This document shows positions 1-11,245 of a stretch of 64,000 nt of DNA, piece by piece. A model generated the notes under the pieces. That model had not been told where the DNA came from, did not search any database, and saw only the letters and a list, made by a program, of their open reading frames with translations. Made by a program: the position numbers and the translations under genes. Numbering within the stretch: position 1 is the first letter of the stretch; the number at the start of each line of letters is the position of its first letter. The stretch is from Platerodrilus igneus (Eukaryota > Arthropoda > Insecta > Coleoptera > Lycidae), in contig JARFIW010001185.1 of NCBI GenBank assembly GCA_036346225.1, forward strand, positions 992,001-1,056,000. The letters are read 5' to 3'.

Positions 1-127
1 TTATTATGCTAGTGATTGTGATAGAACTGACTTTACTTAGACGCAAAACTCAACCACCATACATATGGTCGAAATGAAAGCAAACTCAACAATATTTATT
101 TATTTATTTAATCTAACATTTTCTTAA

Positions 128-660
128 CTTACTACCTAATATTAAAGCAGGTCCGTCTTTCCCCCTGCTGTAACTTGTGTGTGTTGGTTAATTGTGGGTT
201 GGGTGAGTGTGTGTGAGTGCGTGTGTTTGTTTGTAACTGGGGGTCCGACCATCGGCAACCGGATATCGAGGTTCCCCAATGTGGGTGATGCCCCGTTGTG
301 CACCGCAGCCGTCGGCAGCCGAAAACCACGATGCTCTATCGGACACCACTTAATTGTAGTATTGGATGGGTGATTGTGTTTGTGTGATTGCGCGTATCTG
401 TATATGTGGGGGGGGAGTGCTGTGATGCTGTGAGTGTGTGGGAGGGTTTGTGTGGGTGTGAGGGCATCGCCGCCCCCTTCCTCTGCACCGGGACAATCAC
501 CAACCGGAAATTTCAGTACATTGCGAGACGCACCCCGCCGCCCGTTACCTCTTCAGGGCTTCGTCAGGGCCGTAGCCGGATACCCAAGTTTTAAAAGAGG
601 CAATGTATGTATGTGTGTTTATGTGCAATGTGTGTACGACCCGTTTACAGCTACAATAAG
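128..660. repeat. TG-rich, GC-richer low-complexity block
   Basis: Two TG-rich stretches (about 175-235 and 380-465) each precede a C/G-rich stretch with related wording (a CAACCGGA motif followed by a CCCCG-rich run). I see no credible reading frame; open frames here are by-products of low stop density. It lies just downstream of the minus-strand R1-like remnant, so it may be part of that element's 3' UTR, but this is inference. 660-975 holds nothing recognisable. Confidence 0.35.
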
Positions 661-975
661 GGGAAATTTTTTATATTTTCTTACATTGCCCCTTATTGCT
701 ACTTATTGCTATTTTAAAATTAGGGTTACTGTTAGTAATGAACGACGTATTCTACTACGTAATCTACTCTTAACCTATCTTAAATCTACTGTTGGTCCTT
801 ATGATTAGACGGGTTGAGATTCTAATATATGGCGCATGCATTCAACATATTAGGGGCTGATGTTTGGGATGGGGTGGGGTGTCTTTAACTATCAAGCGTA
901 AACGCTCCTGGAATTCCAATCGTTGTCTTTTGTGTCTAGGTTCTGGTTTCGCTATTGTAGCCCGTCGAGGTATTT

Positions 976-1700
976 TTATGTAGTGTTGTCGTGGATTTTT
1001 TGTGCGAGTGCGTTTAGATGTAGAAAGAAGTCCTTTCCCTATATCATTTCCTGCAGTGTTTTGTCTTGTAGTGTTAGTCTGTGTGTGTTGAGTTCATGGT
1101 ACAAGTCTATGCAATTAAACACTAGGTATTCGGGTGATCCTATTTCTCCACAAGTGCATGTGTCACTGTCTTTTAGTCTCAATCTCAGTGTGTATGTTGG
1201 GTATGGTCCGTGACCTGGTCAGCTAATGTATTAGTCCTTGTGTTGGTATGAGGTGTTTTGTTAGTCCATTTTTGATGTTTGTGTTGTGCTCTAATCCCAT
1301 CGTCTTTGCCATTCAGCTATTATGCTGTTTTTGAATTCTGCTTTGATTGTGAGTAGGTTGTCCGTTGGCGCCTACTGTGGTTATGTGAGTCGTGTAGTTA
1401 GATTTCGTCCAGTGCTAGTCCTAGGTATTTAGTGGTTTTCGTTTGCCTTATTGTGATGTTGTTTAGTTTTATTGTCGGACCTTGTAATAACGTTCCTTTC
1501 GTGATTATATAACTGGTTTTGTGCGGAGCAATACTCAGATTGTTGGTTCTACACCATGCCTGTGTTTCAGCAAGGGCGATGTAAGCCTTGCTTGAAATCT
1601 CGGCCCTGAAATTGCCTTTTACCACTAGTAAAATGTTGTCAGCGTATGCAACCGTCAATGCATCCTCATTCATGTTGTTCGGGTTTTCCAGTAGTCTGAA
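976..1700 (-). pseudogene. R1-like non-LTR retrotransposon, reverse transcriptase C-terminus (degenerate)
   Basis: Read on the minus strand, 1398-1700 encodes an RT palm segment with AYADNILLVVKGN, where the family has YADD, followed by a KYLGLALDE motif typical of non-LTR RTs. After frame breaks, about 1215-976 encodes GHGPYPTYTLRLRL and a Cys cluster, CTCGEIGSPEYLVFNC. This resembles the C-terminal zinc knuckle of R1/Jockey ORF2 with His replaced by Tyr. The second catalytic Asp of the RT is changed to Asn and the frame is broken, so it is dead. The 5' side stops near 1700 against an element G leader. The clade (R1 rather than Jockey) is a judgement from motifs only. Confidence 0.7.
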
Positions 1701-1880
1701 AGTATGTAAGCTTGGCTTGATTATTTGTTTAATATGCATAAGCAAAATAATTATAAAGCTCATAAATAGGTATAAATGAAAGTTAAATCGTTAAAAATCA
1801 ATAATTTGTACAGTTTGAGGTAGTTTGGAAATCTTCCGTAATCTTCGGAACACTTCGGAAGGCTTCGTTGTTGCTTGGCG
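1700..1880 (-). repeat. Element G leader/LTR fragment, copy a
   Basis: The stretch beginning CTGAAAGTATGTAAG and running through the CTTCGGAA-rich sequence is repeated at 3158-3310 and 29217-29370. In all three it abuts coding or leader sequence of the same gag-pro element, so I take it as leader/LTR-edge sequence. Here it is fused directly to the R1-like remnant, and an apparent open frame runs across the junction. Confidence 0.55.
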
Positions 1881-3158
1881 GTAACGGGCGTCACCGTTTC
1901 GTTCCAGTGGAGCATTTTATGGTTATATGTTTCAAAATGTATCGAGCCTTGTACGTAATCCATCACCACTTTCTGGCGTTGGAGCCAAGATTCACCCAGA
2001 ATGATATCCTAAGCGAGGTTTGCTACTACCAAAAGGTTTTGTGGTTCGTCTCTTTTCCTTGGTTAAATGGCGTGCGGAACTTGCCTTTGATCGCCATTTC
2101 TGTCCTGCTTCGGCTAGATAGGTAGAGGCATGAATGGGTTTTACCCGTGAACCTGCGGGTATTCGATCTTCCCTAATCATGCACGTCGATGCTCCTGTAT
2201 CTAGTAGTGCGTAGAAGGTTATCTTCTGTTGGTGACGGGGATTCTTAGTAGTGGGTCATCGTGGGTAGTGTTTAGTCGCGCTAGTTCGTTTTGCCCGGCC
2301 GGGCGGTGTGTTGGCGAGGCTCGACCGGAGTGTCGTTTACCGAGTTTCTGGTTGGACTGTCTCAGGGCCAGTGTCTTGGAGGGCAGAAGTGGCACCATAG
2401 TAGTTGTTCTGCTGCGAGTGGACGTTTGGCAGCTGGTGTGGGGTTGGTCATCCTTATTGTTGCCTTTTTCACGTTTTCTTTGATTTATGTGAGGCGGGAG
2501 ACCATTTCCCATACTGTTGCTGGCATGTGGCACTGAATTGGATTTCTCAGTGTCGGTAGGAGAAGATCCGTAAACAAGCCCCGTGTCCCGCTTGATGTCA
2601 AGCTTGAGGCAGTGGGCTTGCCGCCATCTGCTTTTCTCCATAGCATTCGGAGGTTATTTTGGCTCTAGTGGTTGAACTGTCGTACTTACCCAGAAAGAAC
2701 TTTTTGAATTTGTTGTAGCTGGGTTGGAGCATTTCGTAGGCTTCCCACCATGTGGTTGTTTGGCCTCGGAATTGAGCGGCCGTTGTAGGTACATCCGTGT
2801 TCATCGCTTCCATCTGTAAAGGAATTCTGCGGGATTCTCCAGAAGGGTGCCAGAGAATGTCGGTTTTTCTACTTCGGAGGTCACTGTGGCGACGTGGTAA
2901 AGATTTTCCACTAGCGCCTCGATTGTGGCCATTTTGCTGGTTTGATGTGTTTGTTGAGCGCCACTGGGTTGTTTCAGTCCCAGAACTGTTGGTGGTTGTG
3001 TGATCTCCTGAGTTGGAGGCTGGACGTTTGATGTCGTTTGACTCCTCGTCTCGGGGATGTTGATGGTTCTTGCAAGCGCGCTGTTTTCAAAATTTTCTGT
3101 GAAGACAGCCCAATCACGTTGGATGTCACTTGTTATCGTGTGAGTAGGCGGCGTCTGA
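1880..3158 (-). pseudogene. Element G gag-pro region (LTR retrotransposon), copy 1
   Basis: In minus-strand order, a Gag segment with TTTWWEAYEMLQ and FKKFFLGKY (about 2813-2600) resembles the WW...F...YW core of insect LTR-retrotransposon capsids. A basic, proline-rich segment follows (2641-2219). Then comes a retropepsin-like start, ALLDTGASTCMI (about 2215-2180), with the active-site DTG. The frames are interrupted by shifts. The same order recurs at 27839-29217, so the two regions are copies of one family. I see no reverse transcriptase here. Whether it belongs to Ty3/Gypsy or another clade is open; the second copy continues into a Gypsy-like pre-RT linker. Confidence 0.65.
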
Positions 3159-4350
3159 AAGTATGTAGGCTTGTCTTGATTATTTGTTTAATATGTATAA
3201 GCAAAATAATTATGAAGTTCATAATGAAAGTTTAATAGTTAAAAATCAATGATTTGTACAGTTTGAAGCAGTTCAGAGGTCTTCGGTAATCTTTGGAAGG
3301 CTTCGTTGTTGCTTGCGGAACCAAGTAGAACTTAAACACTTATTGAATGAATATATACAGTTTAAAGAGGAGTAAAAGTCTCCAGTAGTCTTCGGAACTC
3401 CTCAGAATGCTTCGGAATTGGCTTGTGAGTTCGAGTAAGAGCTTGAATAACAATAGTTAGAAAATATTTTCAGTTTGAAAAGGTTCAGGCGTGTCAGCTG
3501 TTTTCGGAACTCTTCAGAAGGCTTCGTAATTTACTGGTGGGGCAACGTGAGAGTAGTTTTCGGAACTCTTCAGAAGGCTGGGGAATGTATTTGTAAGGCC
3601 AAGTGAGAATTTGAATAACGGTAATTAGAAAATATTTACAGTTATAAGAGGTCCAGACATCTTCGGAACTCTTCGGAAGGCTTCGTGTTTTACTTGTGAG
3701 ACAACGAGAGAGTGTAAAGGATTATGGTATGGACGTATGTACAGCTTGGAGTAGTTCGGAAGTCTTCGGAAGACGTCCTGGTAGTGATACCTTAAGTCTC
3801 GTCGAGTGGGTTGCCGTTGAACTCTACGAGGGCGTTGCCCCGGAAGAAGAGTTGACAGACGCAATCGGTGTCATCACAATAAACGACTTCTCGAACGTAG
3901 TTTATTAACTATTTATTGTAGAATTATAGTAGCGTGCCCCATGTACGGCGGCGGACAGAGTCACTGTCGGAGAAAAAGCAGGCCATTGGGAGCACTGCTC
4001 GCTGAAGTTTTAGCAGGCTATGGTGAGCACTGCACGTTGAGGTGTTGGCAGGCAATGGTGAGCACTACCAGTTGATTCTTTAGGCTGTAGGGAGCACTAA
4101 GGAATGTCTTTCGTAGAACTTATAATTATATTTATACACTTCCATTTCCTATGCTGCCTGTGTTGAAAAACTTTAGTGATGTTTTTAACCAATGAAATTG
4201 TGTGCATCAATTTTCGAATGTAAAAGAATGTTCAAATTTTGTTTGGTCAATGAGCGTGCTGATTTTTGGGTACCACAAAAAATGAGTTGGAAATTCTCGC
4301 GATTCTCTAGTTTGTTCTGTGTTCAGAACGTGCATTTTGATTTAATCAAC
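3158..4350 (-). repeat. Element G leader plus LTR-like region, copy 1
   Basis: Contains many degenerate repeats of the theme CTTCGGAACTCTTCGGAAGG at 3270-3780. Near 3960-4110 there are three to four short repeats with GCAGGC(T)ATGGTGAGCAC. A terminus at about 4310-4345 (GTTCTGTGTTCAGAACGTGC) matches the one at 30358-30385. The same series of blocks is present at 29217-30395. With gag-pro lying at lower coordinates on the minus strand, this should be the 5' LTR plus leader. Exact LTR ends are not determined. Confidence 0.5.
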
Positions 4351-4384
4351 AAGCACGGCTTATATTAGAAGTAAAGAAAAGAAA

Positions 4385-4530
4385 AAGAGATGTAGAGGAG
4401 ACCTAAATTAGGCTATTGCACACAGATAGTGAAAGATGTAGGCGGTGGGAATTTGTGAGGCTAGCTCAGAATAGGAAGCAATTAAGGTACGCATCCAACC
4501 AGTTGTAAGAATGAAACCTAATAATGACGA
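4385..4530 (+). repeat. 3' end of CFDP2/RTE-like LINE (5'-truncated copy)
   Basis: The GAGACCTAAATTAGGCTA...CACACAGATAG...GAAAGATGTAGG sequence and the following GCTAGCTCAGAATAGGAAGCAA run parallel the last codons of the LINE at 34825-34955 (RPRLGYCTQIVKDVG...LAQNRNQW). Only the 3' terminal about 150 bp is present, as expected for a dead-on-arrival LINE insertion. 4530-4860 shows nothing else recognisable. Confidence 0.7.
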
Positions 4531-4863
4531 AACAATTTTTTACCTGATTGTTGCTTTAATTAATTTCTCCATTGTGATTTTGAATAGATAAATAAACAGT
4601 TGAAAATGATATAGACAAGATGAATAATATTCTAATATTAGGTGTAACCTCCTACGTAAATGTATCTAATGATCATGGCACTTGCTAAACGATTTCTAAG
4701 GTTTATTCAGTACTGATATTAATTATTAACAATTCATGTAAAACACCTGCAGACGCCTTTCGGTGGGAGAACATCGGCTATGATAAGCATAAAGCATTTC
4801 ATTCAAAAAAATATATAGTAGCATCATATTTAAAGAAAAAGTACTCAGTTTAATTAATTTTAG

Positions 4864-5300
4864 GTAGGCTGTCACGAAGGAACCAACAAGGTTACATTGC
4901 ATTCCAAGGATCTCAAAATAGAGGAGGCATCTGTAACACTTCAAGATTTAACAGAGGATAAAGCTCTGAAGATTAGTAATTTTACATATGACAAAGAGAA
5001 CGAATTTTTTATAATTAACCCAGTCGAAGGTTTAATAAAAGGTCATGAATATTTAATAAGCGTACCATACGTTGGTGAATTAAAGGATAGCATGGAAGGT
5101 TTCTACCGAAGCTCTTATGTAGATCAGCGAAATAATCAAGAAAAATGGCTCGCGGTAACGCAACTAGCAGCAACATTTGCCAGAATGGCTTTCCCTTCTT
5201 TTGACGAACCCGCCATGAAGGCAGTTTTTCAAATAAATTTGGGTAGGATGCAAAACTACTCTACTATCAGTAATATGCCAATTGCGAGTACTGAACCTAT
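4864..5300 (+). CDS. Aminopeptidase N-like, exon 1 of 7 in window (N-terminal beta domain)
   Basis: Encodes 145 codons plus two nucleotides, starting around GCHEGTNKVTLHSKDL. It includes VTQLAATFARMAFPSFDEPAMKA, the conserved strand before the catalytic domain of M1 zinc aminopeptidases; the usual FPCFDEP has Ser for Cys here. It ends SNMPIAS. The acceptor is the AG at 4862-4863 (AG at 4866-4867 is an alternative); the donor GTAAGT is at 5301. The trailing 'AT' joins the first G of the exon at 8771 to give an intact Met codon. NFT and NYS sequons fit an extracellular or luminal enzyme. About 100-150 N-terminal residues, including any signal anchor, must lie upstream of the window. APN-type ectoenzymes remove neutral N-terminal residues from peptides. 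Confidence 0.92.
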
Positions 5301-8300
5301 GTAAGTATTTAACGCTTTTTACCTAAGTGACAGTTGATAGTTTTTAATTTATTTCATTTGCGCAAGTGCAATACTCGTATTATGGTTAGGCGGTGCATGT
5401 GACTGTTGATGAGTGTTTTGACAAAAAATGAATTTGTCAGCACAATCGAGTAAAGTAAATATGAGAATACCTACTTTACCTATGACCGGTTCATGAGATA
5501 ACCCACAAAAATGTTCAGAGACTATTATAGCAGCGAACAAAGTATAGTAGTTAATCGCGTGCCCGCATAACGGGCGTACTAGGTTTATCAGAAATTACAA
5601 GCAATATAAAATAATTTACTTCTAAATTTACAATGTAAGTTTATTAATACTCGCATACCTTTCTAAATTACGGCATATTAGTAGGGTAGGTAACAGATAA
5701 TTATTATTTATCTTAGTTTTTCGATGTGGATGTGTACAACGCGTTTTCTAGTTTATATTTTGTAAAGGAGTTTGTTTCTATTACTACAACAGAAACATTA
5801 AAACTAGGTAAAGATACGGTAAACGAATGGGTAGGAAAATTAACGGGTAAACACTCCACTACATAGTTTATAATGCACTACGGCACACTTAGATTAAAAT
5901 TTCTCGTTCCTCATAGTAGCTGCTTCTCTCAGAACTTCATCTACCACCACCCCTTTGTTGTGCTTTTTTACTGATCGGGAAAGCAACATGTTCGCTCAAC
6001 GAACCGTGCAAATCGTCTTTACCACAGGATCACAAGATAATAAAGGGTTATTTCCCCTAAAACATTACCAGGGAGCCCTAAACCGCATTGAGTGATACCC
6101 TAATTTCTGAAAACTATATTACACTACTATGTGCAATATACATTAATTAATTCTACAAAAAAATCCTCTACAATAATTATTTACTTCTTACGCTTTAAAA
6201 CCCAAATTCTTACAGTTTAAAAACGTTGATAATCTACAGTTAAAAAGTCGATAAATACATCGCGCAAGCGCGAAATAAGCGACGTCACGGGCGGGTGGTA
6301 GCTCCAGCTTACACAGGCTTTAGCGCGGCCATCTGCCAATGACGTCACCAATGCACAAAATTAAGACGCATTTATCGGAAAAATATAAAAAGTTAAGACA
6401 ATAGGTAATACAATAATTACTCACATGATAGGTCCAGATTTCCACGAAGTACGCCTATCGTCCTTCAGGATAGATAAAGATGGTGGCTGCACGTCCCTAA
6501 GGGCTGCTGCTGGCCCTCTTACAAGAAACGGCAATTAACGGGGGGACGTCTTACGCATATCCAGATAGCTTGGACTCAATCTCAGGGCTCCACTCCGGCG
6601 TGGAATGCGGTTCTGCCTACGGCTGCAAATTTCGTCTACCTATGTAGGGAATGGACAGGAACATGGTAAGGGGCGACAAACAAGATAATTAAGCAAAGGA
6701 ATCTACATAGATAAAAACAAGCACGATACGATACCTCAAAGCGTCCACTCCCCTCGAAGGTTCAGGCAAAAAAGCCACGTTACAGAGAGCACCGGAAACT
6801 TATCCCCACTTTTGTCTTTTACACGTCGGCGCGAAGTTATTCGTCCAACCCACTCGCGTCGCGCGATCTGGCGCAAACGCAATGTGACGTAACGGAAATA
6901 CGCGCCCCGAGTCTTTTGAAATTGTGGCGCGAAACTTTCGCACATCAAAACTAACCTAAAACATGGTTAAGGGCCCCTTTGGCACGTAACATACTATAAT
7001 AATTTTGTGAAGTCGTTCAACTCATATTATTTCTAGGCATGTTCTGATAAGGAATTCAAAGTTTAAATTCTTATCTTCTTATGTTTGTCACAATTAACCC
7101 CCAATTATACTTTTTTCACAGTAAGTACTGAAAAATTAATAAGTTTTACATTGAGCATTAAGTGTTTGTGGTACATGAAACGTAAGGGCTACGACAACGG
7201 AAACATTTCTGGACAAAAGTGGGAAAAATTAGTTCATTAAATGAGCTCTATTACTAATAAGTAAAGGGTCCGACTTTGTAGCGAGATGATTGAGATGAGA
7301 TTCAGAGCTGCGTATTTTCCATAATTCTGATTTGCATTCCTTTAAATTTGCCGCTCATACAAGTAGTTCCGTCATATCTTTTTCCTTTTAAATATTTATT
7401 CTCTCCATGACTAACATTTAAGCTATGCAAGTATAGTTTTGAAGTGCATCTATCACACGGTGTAAAGAGTCCCGCAACAGAATCATGGTGCATGCACTGA
7501 GCATACTGCTGTTGAATATAATCGGTTACTGCAATAGCAAGCTACAGTAGTGTCATTCAGTACATCATGGATAACTGACACATAGACCATCACGTGTTTG
7601 CTGTCACGGTTAATCAAACTAAGTTTATTATTTTAACGCTTCAAAGGTTTCGTGTAAAATATGAACTAGGGAGGCACGATCGCTGTACTTACGATGGTAG
7701 CTACGTTGTTATGCTGACCCCCCCCCCCCCGGCGGTTGGCAAGTTAAGTATCCTGACGCAGAGAGGTATGTATCTTGTATTCTGTTATACATGTCAAGGA
7801 TTTTTATTTATCAACGGTGAATAGTGTAAAACCAGTTCACCATACTTGTCGAACAGCTGGTTGCGTTGGTGTTTCAGGGTATACGTCGTTAATTCTTGCT
7901 GCAACGTAGGATGTATTTAATGCTTTTAACACCTGTACTTTATGGAAACCTAAATTTACCTTTAATCCTTCAAAATGTAACATACTTGCTAGAGTAGATT
8001 TACATTTAATGTCTAAATTTAACATACTTGCGATTGAAAAATTTTAAGCATTAATTTTCTTTTTTTACTGAGGTTTATTACATGTTAGCCACGAAATGCA
8101 CACTTCCTGGATCCACTATCCAATTTGTCTGTATAATATAATTGTTGGCGTTGAAACGATAACGCTTATTTAATTGCGTTCTCTTGTTTGTACCGAATTA
8201 TGTATTTGATTTTTTTTATTTGTAAGTAGATAATCGTGGGCGGTGTGCTTTAGGTTTTCTTTTGTTTTTGTTTGTATTTAGGTAACCACCACTCTCTGCG

Positions 8301-8770
8301 CTTGATAGTTAGCCTGATATTTACGTTTTCGTACGGCTACATCAGTGTACGTAGCACGGCCCTTACTCAAATTATAATGTATATAAGAATGTTTGCAAAA
8401 TATTAATAGTTTTCGTCATAAACAAAATAAAAATGAAATTGTATGTCACATTTGTAAAATTCTGTATGGTAATAGGGCGATCTGCATTGAACAGATACTA
8501 AAAACGTTGTGCTAGGGTGAAAGACACAAACGGTGCCAACGCTGGCGAATTAAGTGTACAAAAGATAACAATGAAAAAAAGGTTGCTTAAAACTGCACAT
8601 ATTTGTCAGCATTTTCTTTTATCCATAGTTGCATAATACGGAAACGAAATGCTTTTTCTGGCTTTATCTTGTTCATATCCTAGTACACATTATATACATT
8701 TTATGCAGAAGTTTGAGCATTATATTTCATTGTAATACTGGCTAATAATAATTCCAATGCTTATTTTGAG
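5301..8770. other. APN intron (3,470 bp), mostly unrecognised
   Basis: No coding sequence is supportable. About 6240-6960 is visibly richer in CpG and GC than its surroundings and has several GACGTCA/TGACGT CRE-like words (near 6285, 6340 and 6885), which could be an old LTR or a regulatory segment. A run of 12 C lies at 7719-7730. 8160-8380 matches the reverse complement of 54960-55260 (listed separately). Short open frames at 6736-6948, 7302-7493 and 7594-7824 show no family features. Confidence 0.6.
8160..8380 (+). repeat. Interspersed repeat shared with 54960-55260 (copy 1)
   Basis: GGGCGGTGTGCTTT, ACTCTCTGCGCTTGATAGTTAGCCTG and CGGCTACATCAGTGTACGTAGCA-like words occur in the same order on the minus strand at about 54995-55115. 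Spacing is similar, with scattered substitutions. Family unknown; no coding content seen. Confidence 0.6.
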
Positions 8771-8930
8771 GAAGGGCAAGCCTGGTTGGTTTTGGGACCA
8801 TTATGAAGAAAGTCTACCAATGTCAACATATTTAGTTGCGTTCATAGTATCCGATTTTGAGTACGTGTCCACATCAAGTGAGCATGGAACCACATTTAGA
8901 ATTTGGACAAGACACGATGCTATTCACCAG
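8771..8930 (+). CDS. Aminopeptidase N-like, exon 2
   Basis: Begins with the G that completes the split Met codon, then KGKPGWFWDHYEESLPMSTYLVAFIVSDF, the well-known 'SVPMSTYLVAFVVSDF' stretch of M1 enzymes, and ends TRHDAIHQ. The acceptor is ATTTTGAG at 8761-8770; the donor GTATTT at 8931 falls between codons (phase 0). It lies 47 bp from the next exon. The read-through is unambiguous because the phases of 5300, 8771, 8930 and 8978 all agree. Confidence 0.93.
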
Positions 8931-8977
8931 GTATTTTCTATCATTCTTAATGTAATATCTGCAAGATAATTTTTTAG

Positions 8978-9400
8978 GTACAACTAGCTAAAGTAACAGG
9001 GCCAAAAAGTCTTGAATTCTATACAAAGTACTTTAATACTTCATATCCATTAAAAAAGCTAGACACGATAGCAATACCTGATTTTGGTGCAGGTGCTATG
9101 GAAAACTGGGGTTTAGTTACATTCAGTGAAAGTAATTTGCTTTATGATGTTGACACTGCAGCGACATCACAAAGAACATTTGCTGCCCAAATAATAGCAC
9201 ATGAAATAGCACACCAGTGGTTTGGCAACTTGGTTACTATGAAGTGGTGGACAGATTTATGGTTGAATGAAGGATTTGCAACGTATATGGCTAACTTGGC
9301 GCTCCAAAATGTGTATCCGGAATGGAATATTTTTACACTTGAACTTGTTAATACCTTATTATCAGTTTTTGCCAAGGATTCCTTAAAAACGTCACATCCA
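8978..9400 (+). CDS. Aminopeptidase N-like, exon 3 (catalytic zinc site)
   Basis: This 141-codon exon carries the active site. [15 protein letters not shown] holds the GAMEN exopeptidase motif that binds the substrate N-terminus. [10 protein letters not shown] is [14 protein letters not shown] supplies the third zinc ligand, exactly 18 residues after the second His (HEXXH-X18-E). All ligands and the catalytic Glu are present, so the enzyme should be active. The acceptor is TTTTTTAG at 8970-8977 and the donor GTAAGT at 9401 (phase 0). The exon ends KTSHP and continues directly into VSVPVNNP at 24746, across a 15.3-kb intron. Confidence 0.97.
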
Positions 9401-10084
9401 GTAAGTTTTATCTGTATTAAAGTATTCAAACTGCTGTCCAGTAAAATGACTATAAATTTGTTAATTTAGAGAAAATACTACTGACTGGGCTGAAACTTTG
9501 TAAACAGCCTTGTTTTGGGGTACTATTCAACATATTAAAAGTCCCTACGTGTAGACGCTACGTTGCGGGCAGGAGAGGGTCTAAAAGGTCCAAACAATTA
9601 GTTTTTCGCAAATAACTCGGAAAATATCAACTTTACGGAAATTTATGTAGATGTCAAAATTGTTGCTTACAAAATCCCGCACAATTTCATTTTTTATTCA
9701 AGTCTGTGCGGCCACATGGAGCAGAGATATAATTTTTGTAAACACCAGTAGTATTGCGACGCAACGAAATCGCGCACGTGCGTCGCGCATTTTTCGCTAA
9801 TAGCTCAAAAATAGACTCTCGAATAGACAAATGCTTTAAATAAAAGTTGTAGAGAAATCTAATTACGAACAATTTTGTTTTATATTCATTCTTGTATAGC
9901 CCAAATTCGCCGAGTTATTAATTAAAAGACAATTTTTTTTTTATGTTTATAGTGGATGTTTTACATGTTAAAATCAGCATTAATTCTTAAAGTATAGGTC
10001 GTACATATATAGTCTAAAATAAACTCTCGAATTGAAAAATGTTTGAAATAAAAGTTTTATGGAATGTAATTACGAAATTAGTTG

Positions 10085-10216
10085 TTAGTCTTCTTTTTCT
10101 TCTTCATTTGTACTATTTGAATAGCTTTCATCCGATTCGGAATCACTTATTTCGTCAGATACGAACATATTTAGGCAGTCGTTCTGATTGCAATTAGCAC
10201 AGAGGTCAAAATCATC
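10085..10216 (-). pseudogene. Acidic C-terminal ORF fragment inside the 9.4-12.1 kb element
   Basis: A stop-to-stop frame of 43 residues reads a Cys cluster (LCANCNQNDCLNMF) and then an acidic, Ser-rich tail (SDSESDESYSNSTNEEEKED). Composition and position suggest the C-terminus of the element's former protein. A Cys cluster with an acidic tail occurs in several transposase families, but I cannot name one. It has no start codon in frame. Confidence 0.35.
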
Positions 10217-11186
10217 TTAACCCTGCCTATTTGCAGCCACATGACCCGGTGCAATTCGATTTGCATTTAAATGCTATTAATTTAAGAAGCTCCTTGGGTG
10301 CAGGAAGATCAGTTGTGCAACAGACTGAAGGCACCTATCAATTTTTTTCCAGCCCCATGATTGCGGATCTTTACTGTTTTCCAGCCACGTTTAAACTTAA
10401 TGGTAAGTTCTAAACGAATGCAGCAGCAATTGACGTTGGCGGCAGTGCATGCAAACCGAATGTCTTTTTATTCGCTGATTTTCTATATGCATCGTATCGA
10501 GTAGTATCCAGAGTTCAACGTTCTATGACGTTTAATTATGAAATTTATTCATACAAATTAATAGACAATATTATTAACAATTAATATCTAATATTTAATT
10601 AATAATTAATTAATATTTCTTAATAGTAAATATACCTTATTTAATTCAAGGAAACTTTTTCTCAGTGTTATTTTTACAACATAACCTACATGAACAATAA
10701 TAAAAATAAAATACTCATATTTTATTAACCAATTGCTATTTTATTGCTTCGGATCTTTCTCAATCTATAGTACCTACGTACAATACTATCGAACCTAAAA
10801 GTATCGGCCTAGTACTAAACTATTCAGAAAGACCCCAAGAATAACTTCTGACACTTTAATAAGTACAGAAAAATGGCTAAGGACACGTTTTCATCATTTC
10901 AGGCGACTAATAGTGATGATCTGCTACATATGTAAACTTACGTCTTTTGAAACGCCAGTTTCCCATCAGAATGCATTCAAAATTACATGCCACAAACTCG
11001 ATTTTATAAGAACATTTTATCAGCTTTAATTTCGGTCTCGAAGTTTTTTCGTAAAGTTAATAGAAACGAAGATATTTACAAAAAACAAAGGCTAATGCAA
11101 TTTTTCCATAATTTATCCAAAATATAGCAATATTCATAAACTCTTTTTTAAATAAAACATACTTTGCGAAGGACATATACTACACG

Positions 11187-11188
<2 letters not shown>

Positions 11189-11242
<54 letters not shown>
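11189..11242. repeat. (TA)n microsatellite
   Basis: About 27 uninterrupted TA units inside the 9.4-12.1 kb inverted-repeat element. Confidence 0.98.

Positions 11243-11245
<3 letters not shown>

Noticed and set aside
923..1213. 96-residue plus-strand frame
   Set aside because: The minus strand of the same stretch encodes the R1-like C-terminal Cys cluster.
3625..3908. Overlapping 70-79 residue frames on both strands
   Set aside because: They lie in the CTTCGGAA repeat/LTR region, where simple repeats suppress stops. No family resemblance.
10231..10413. 60-residue plus-strand frame
   Set aside because: Random composition, no splice or codon signals, inside a transposon interior whose likely coding strand is minus.
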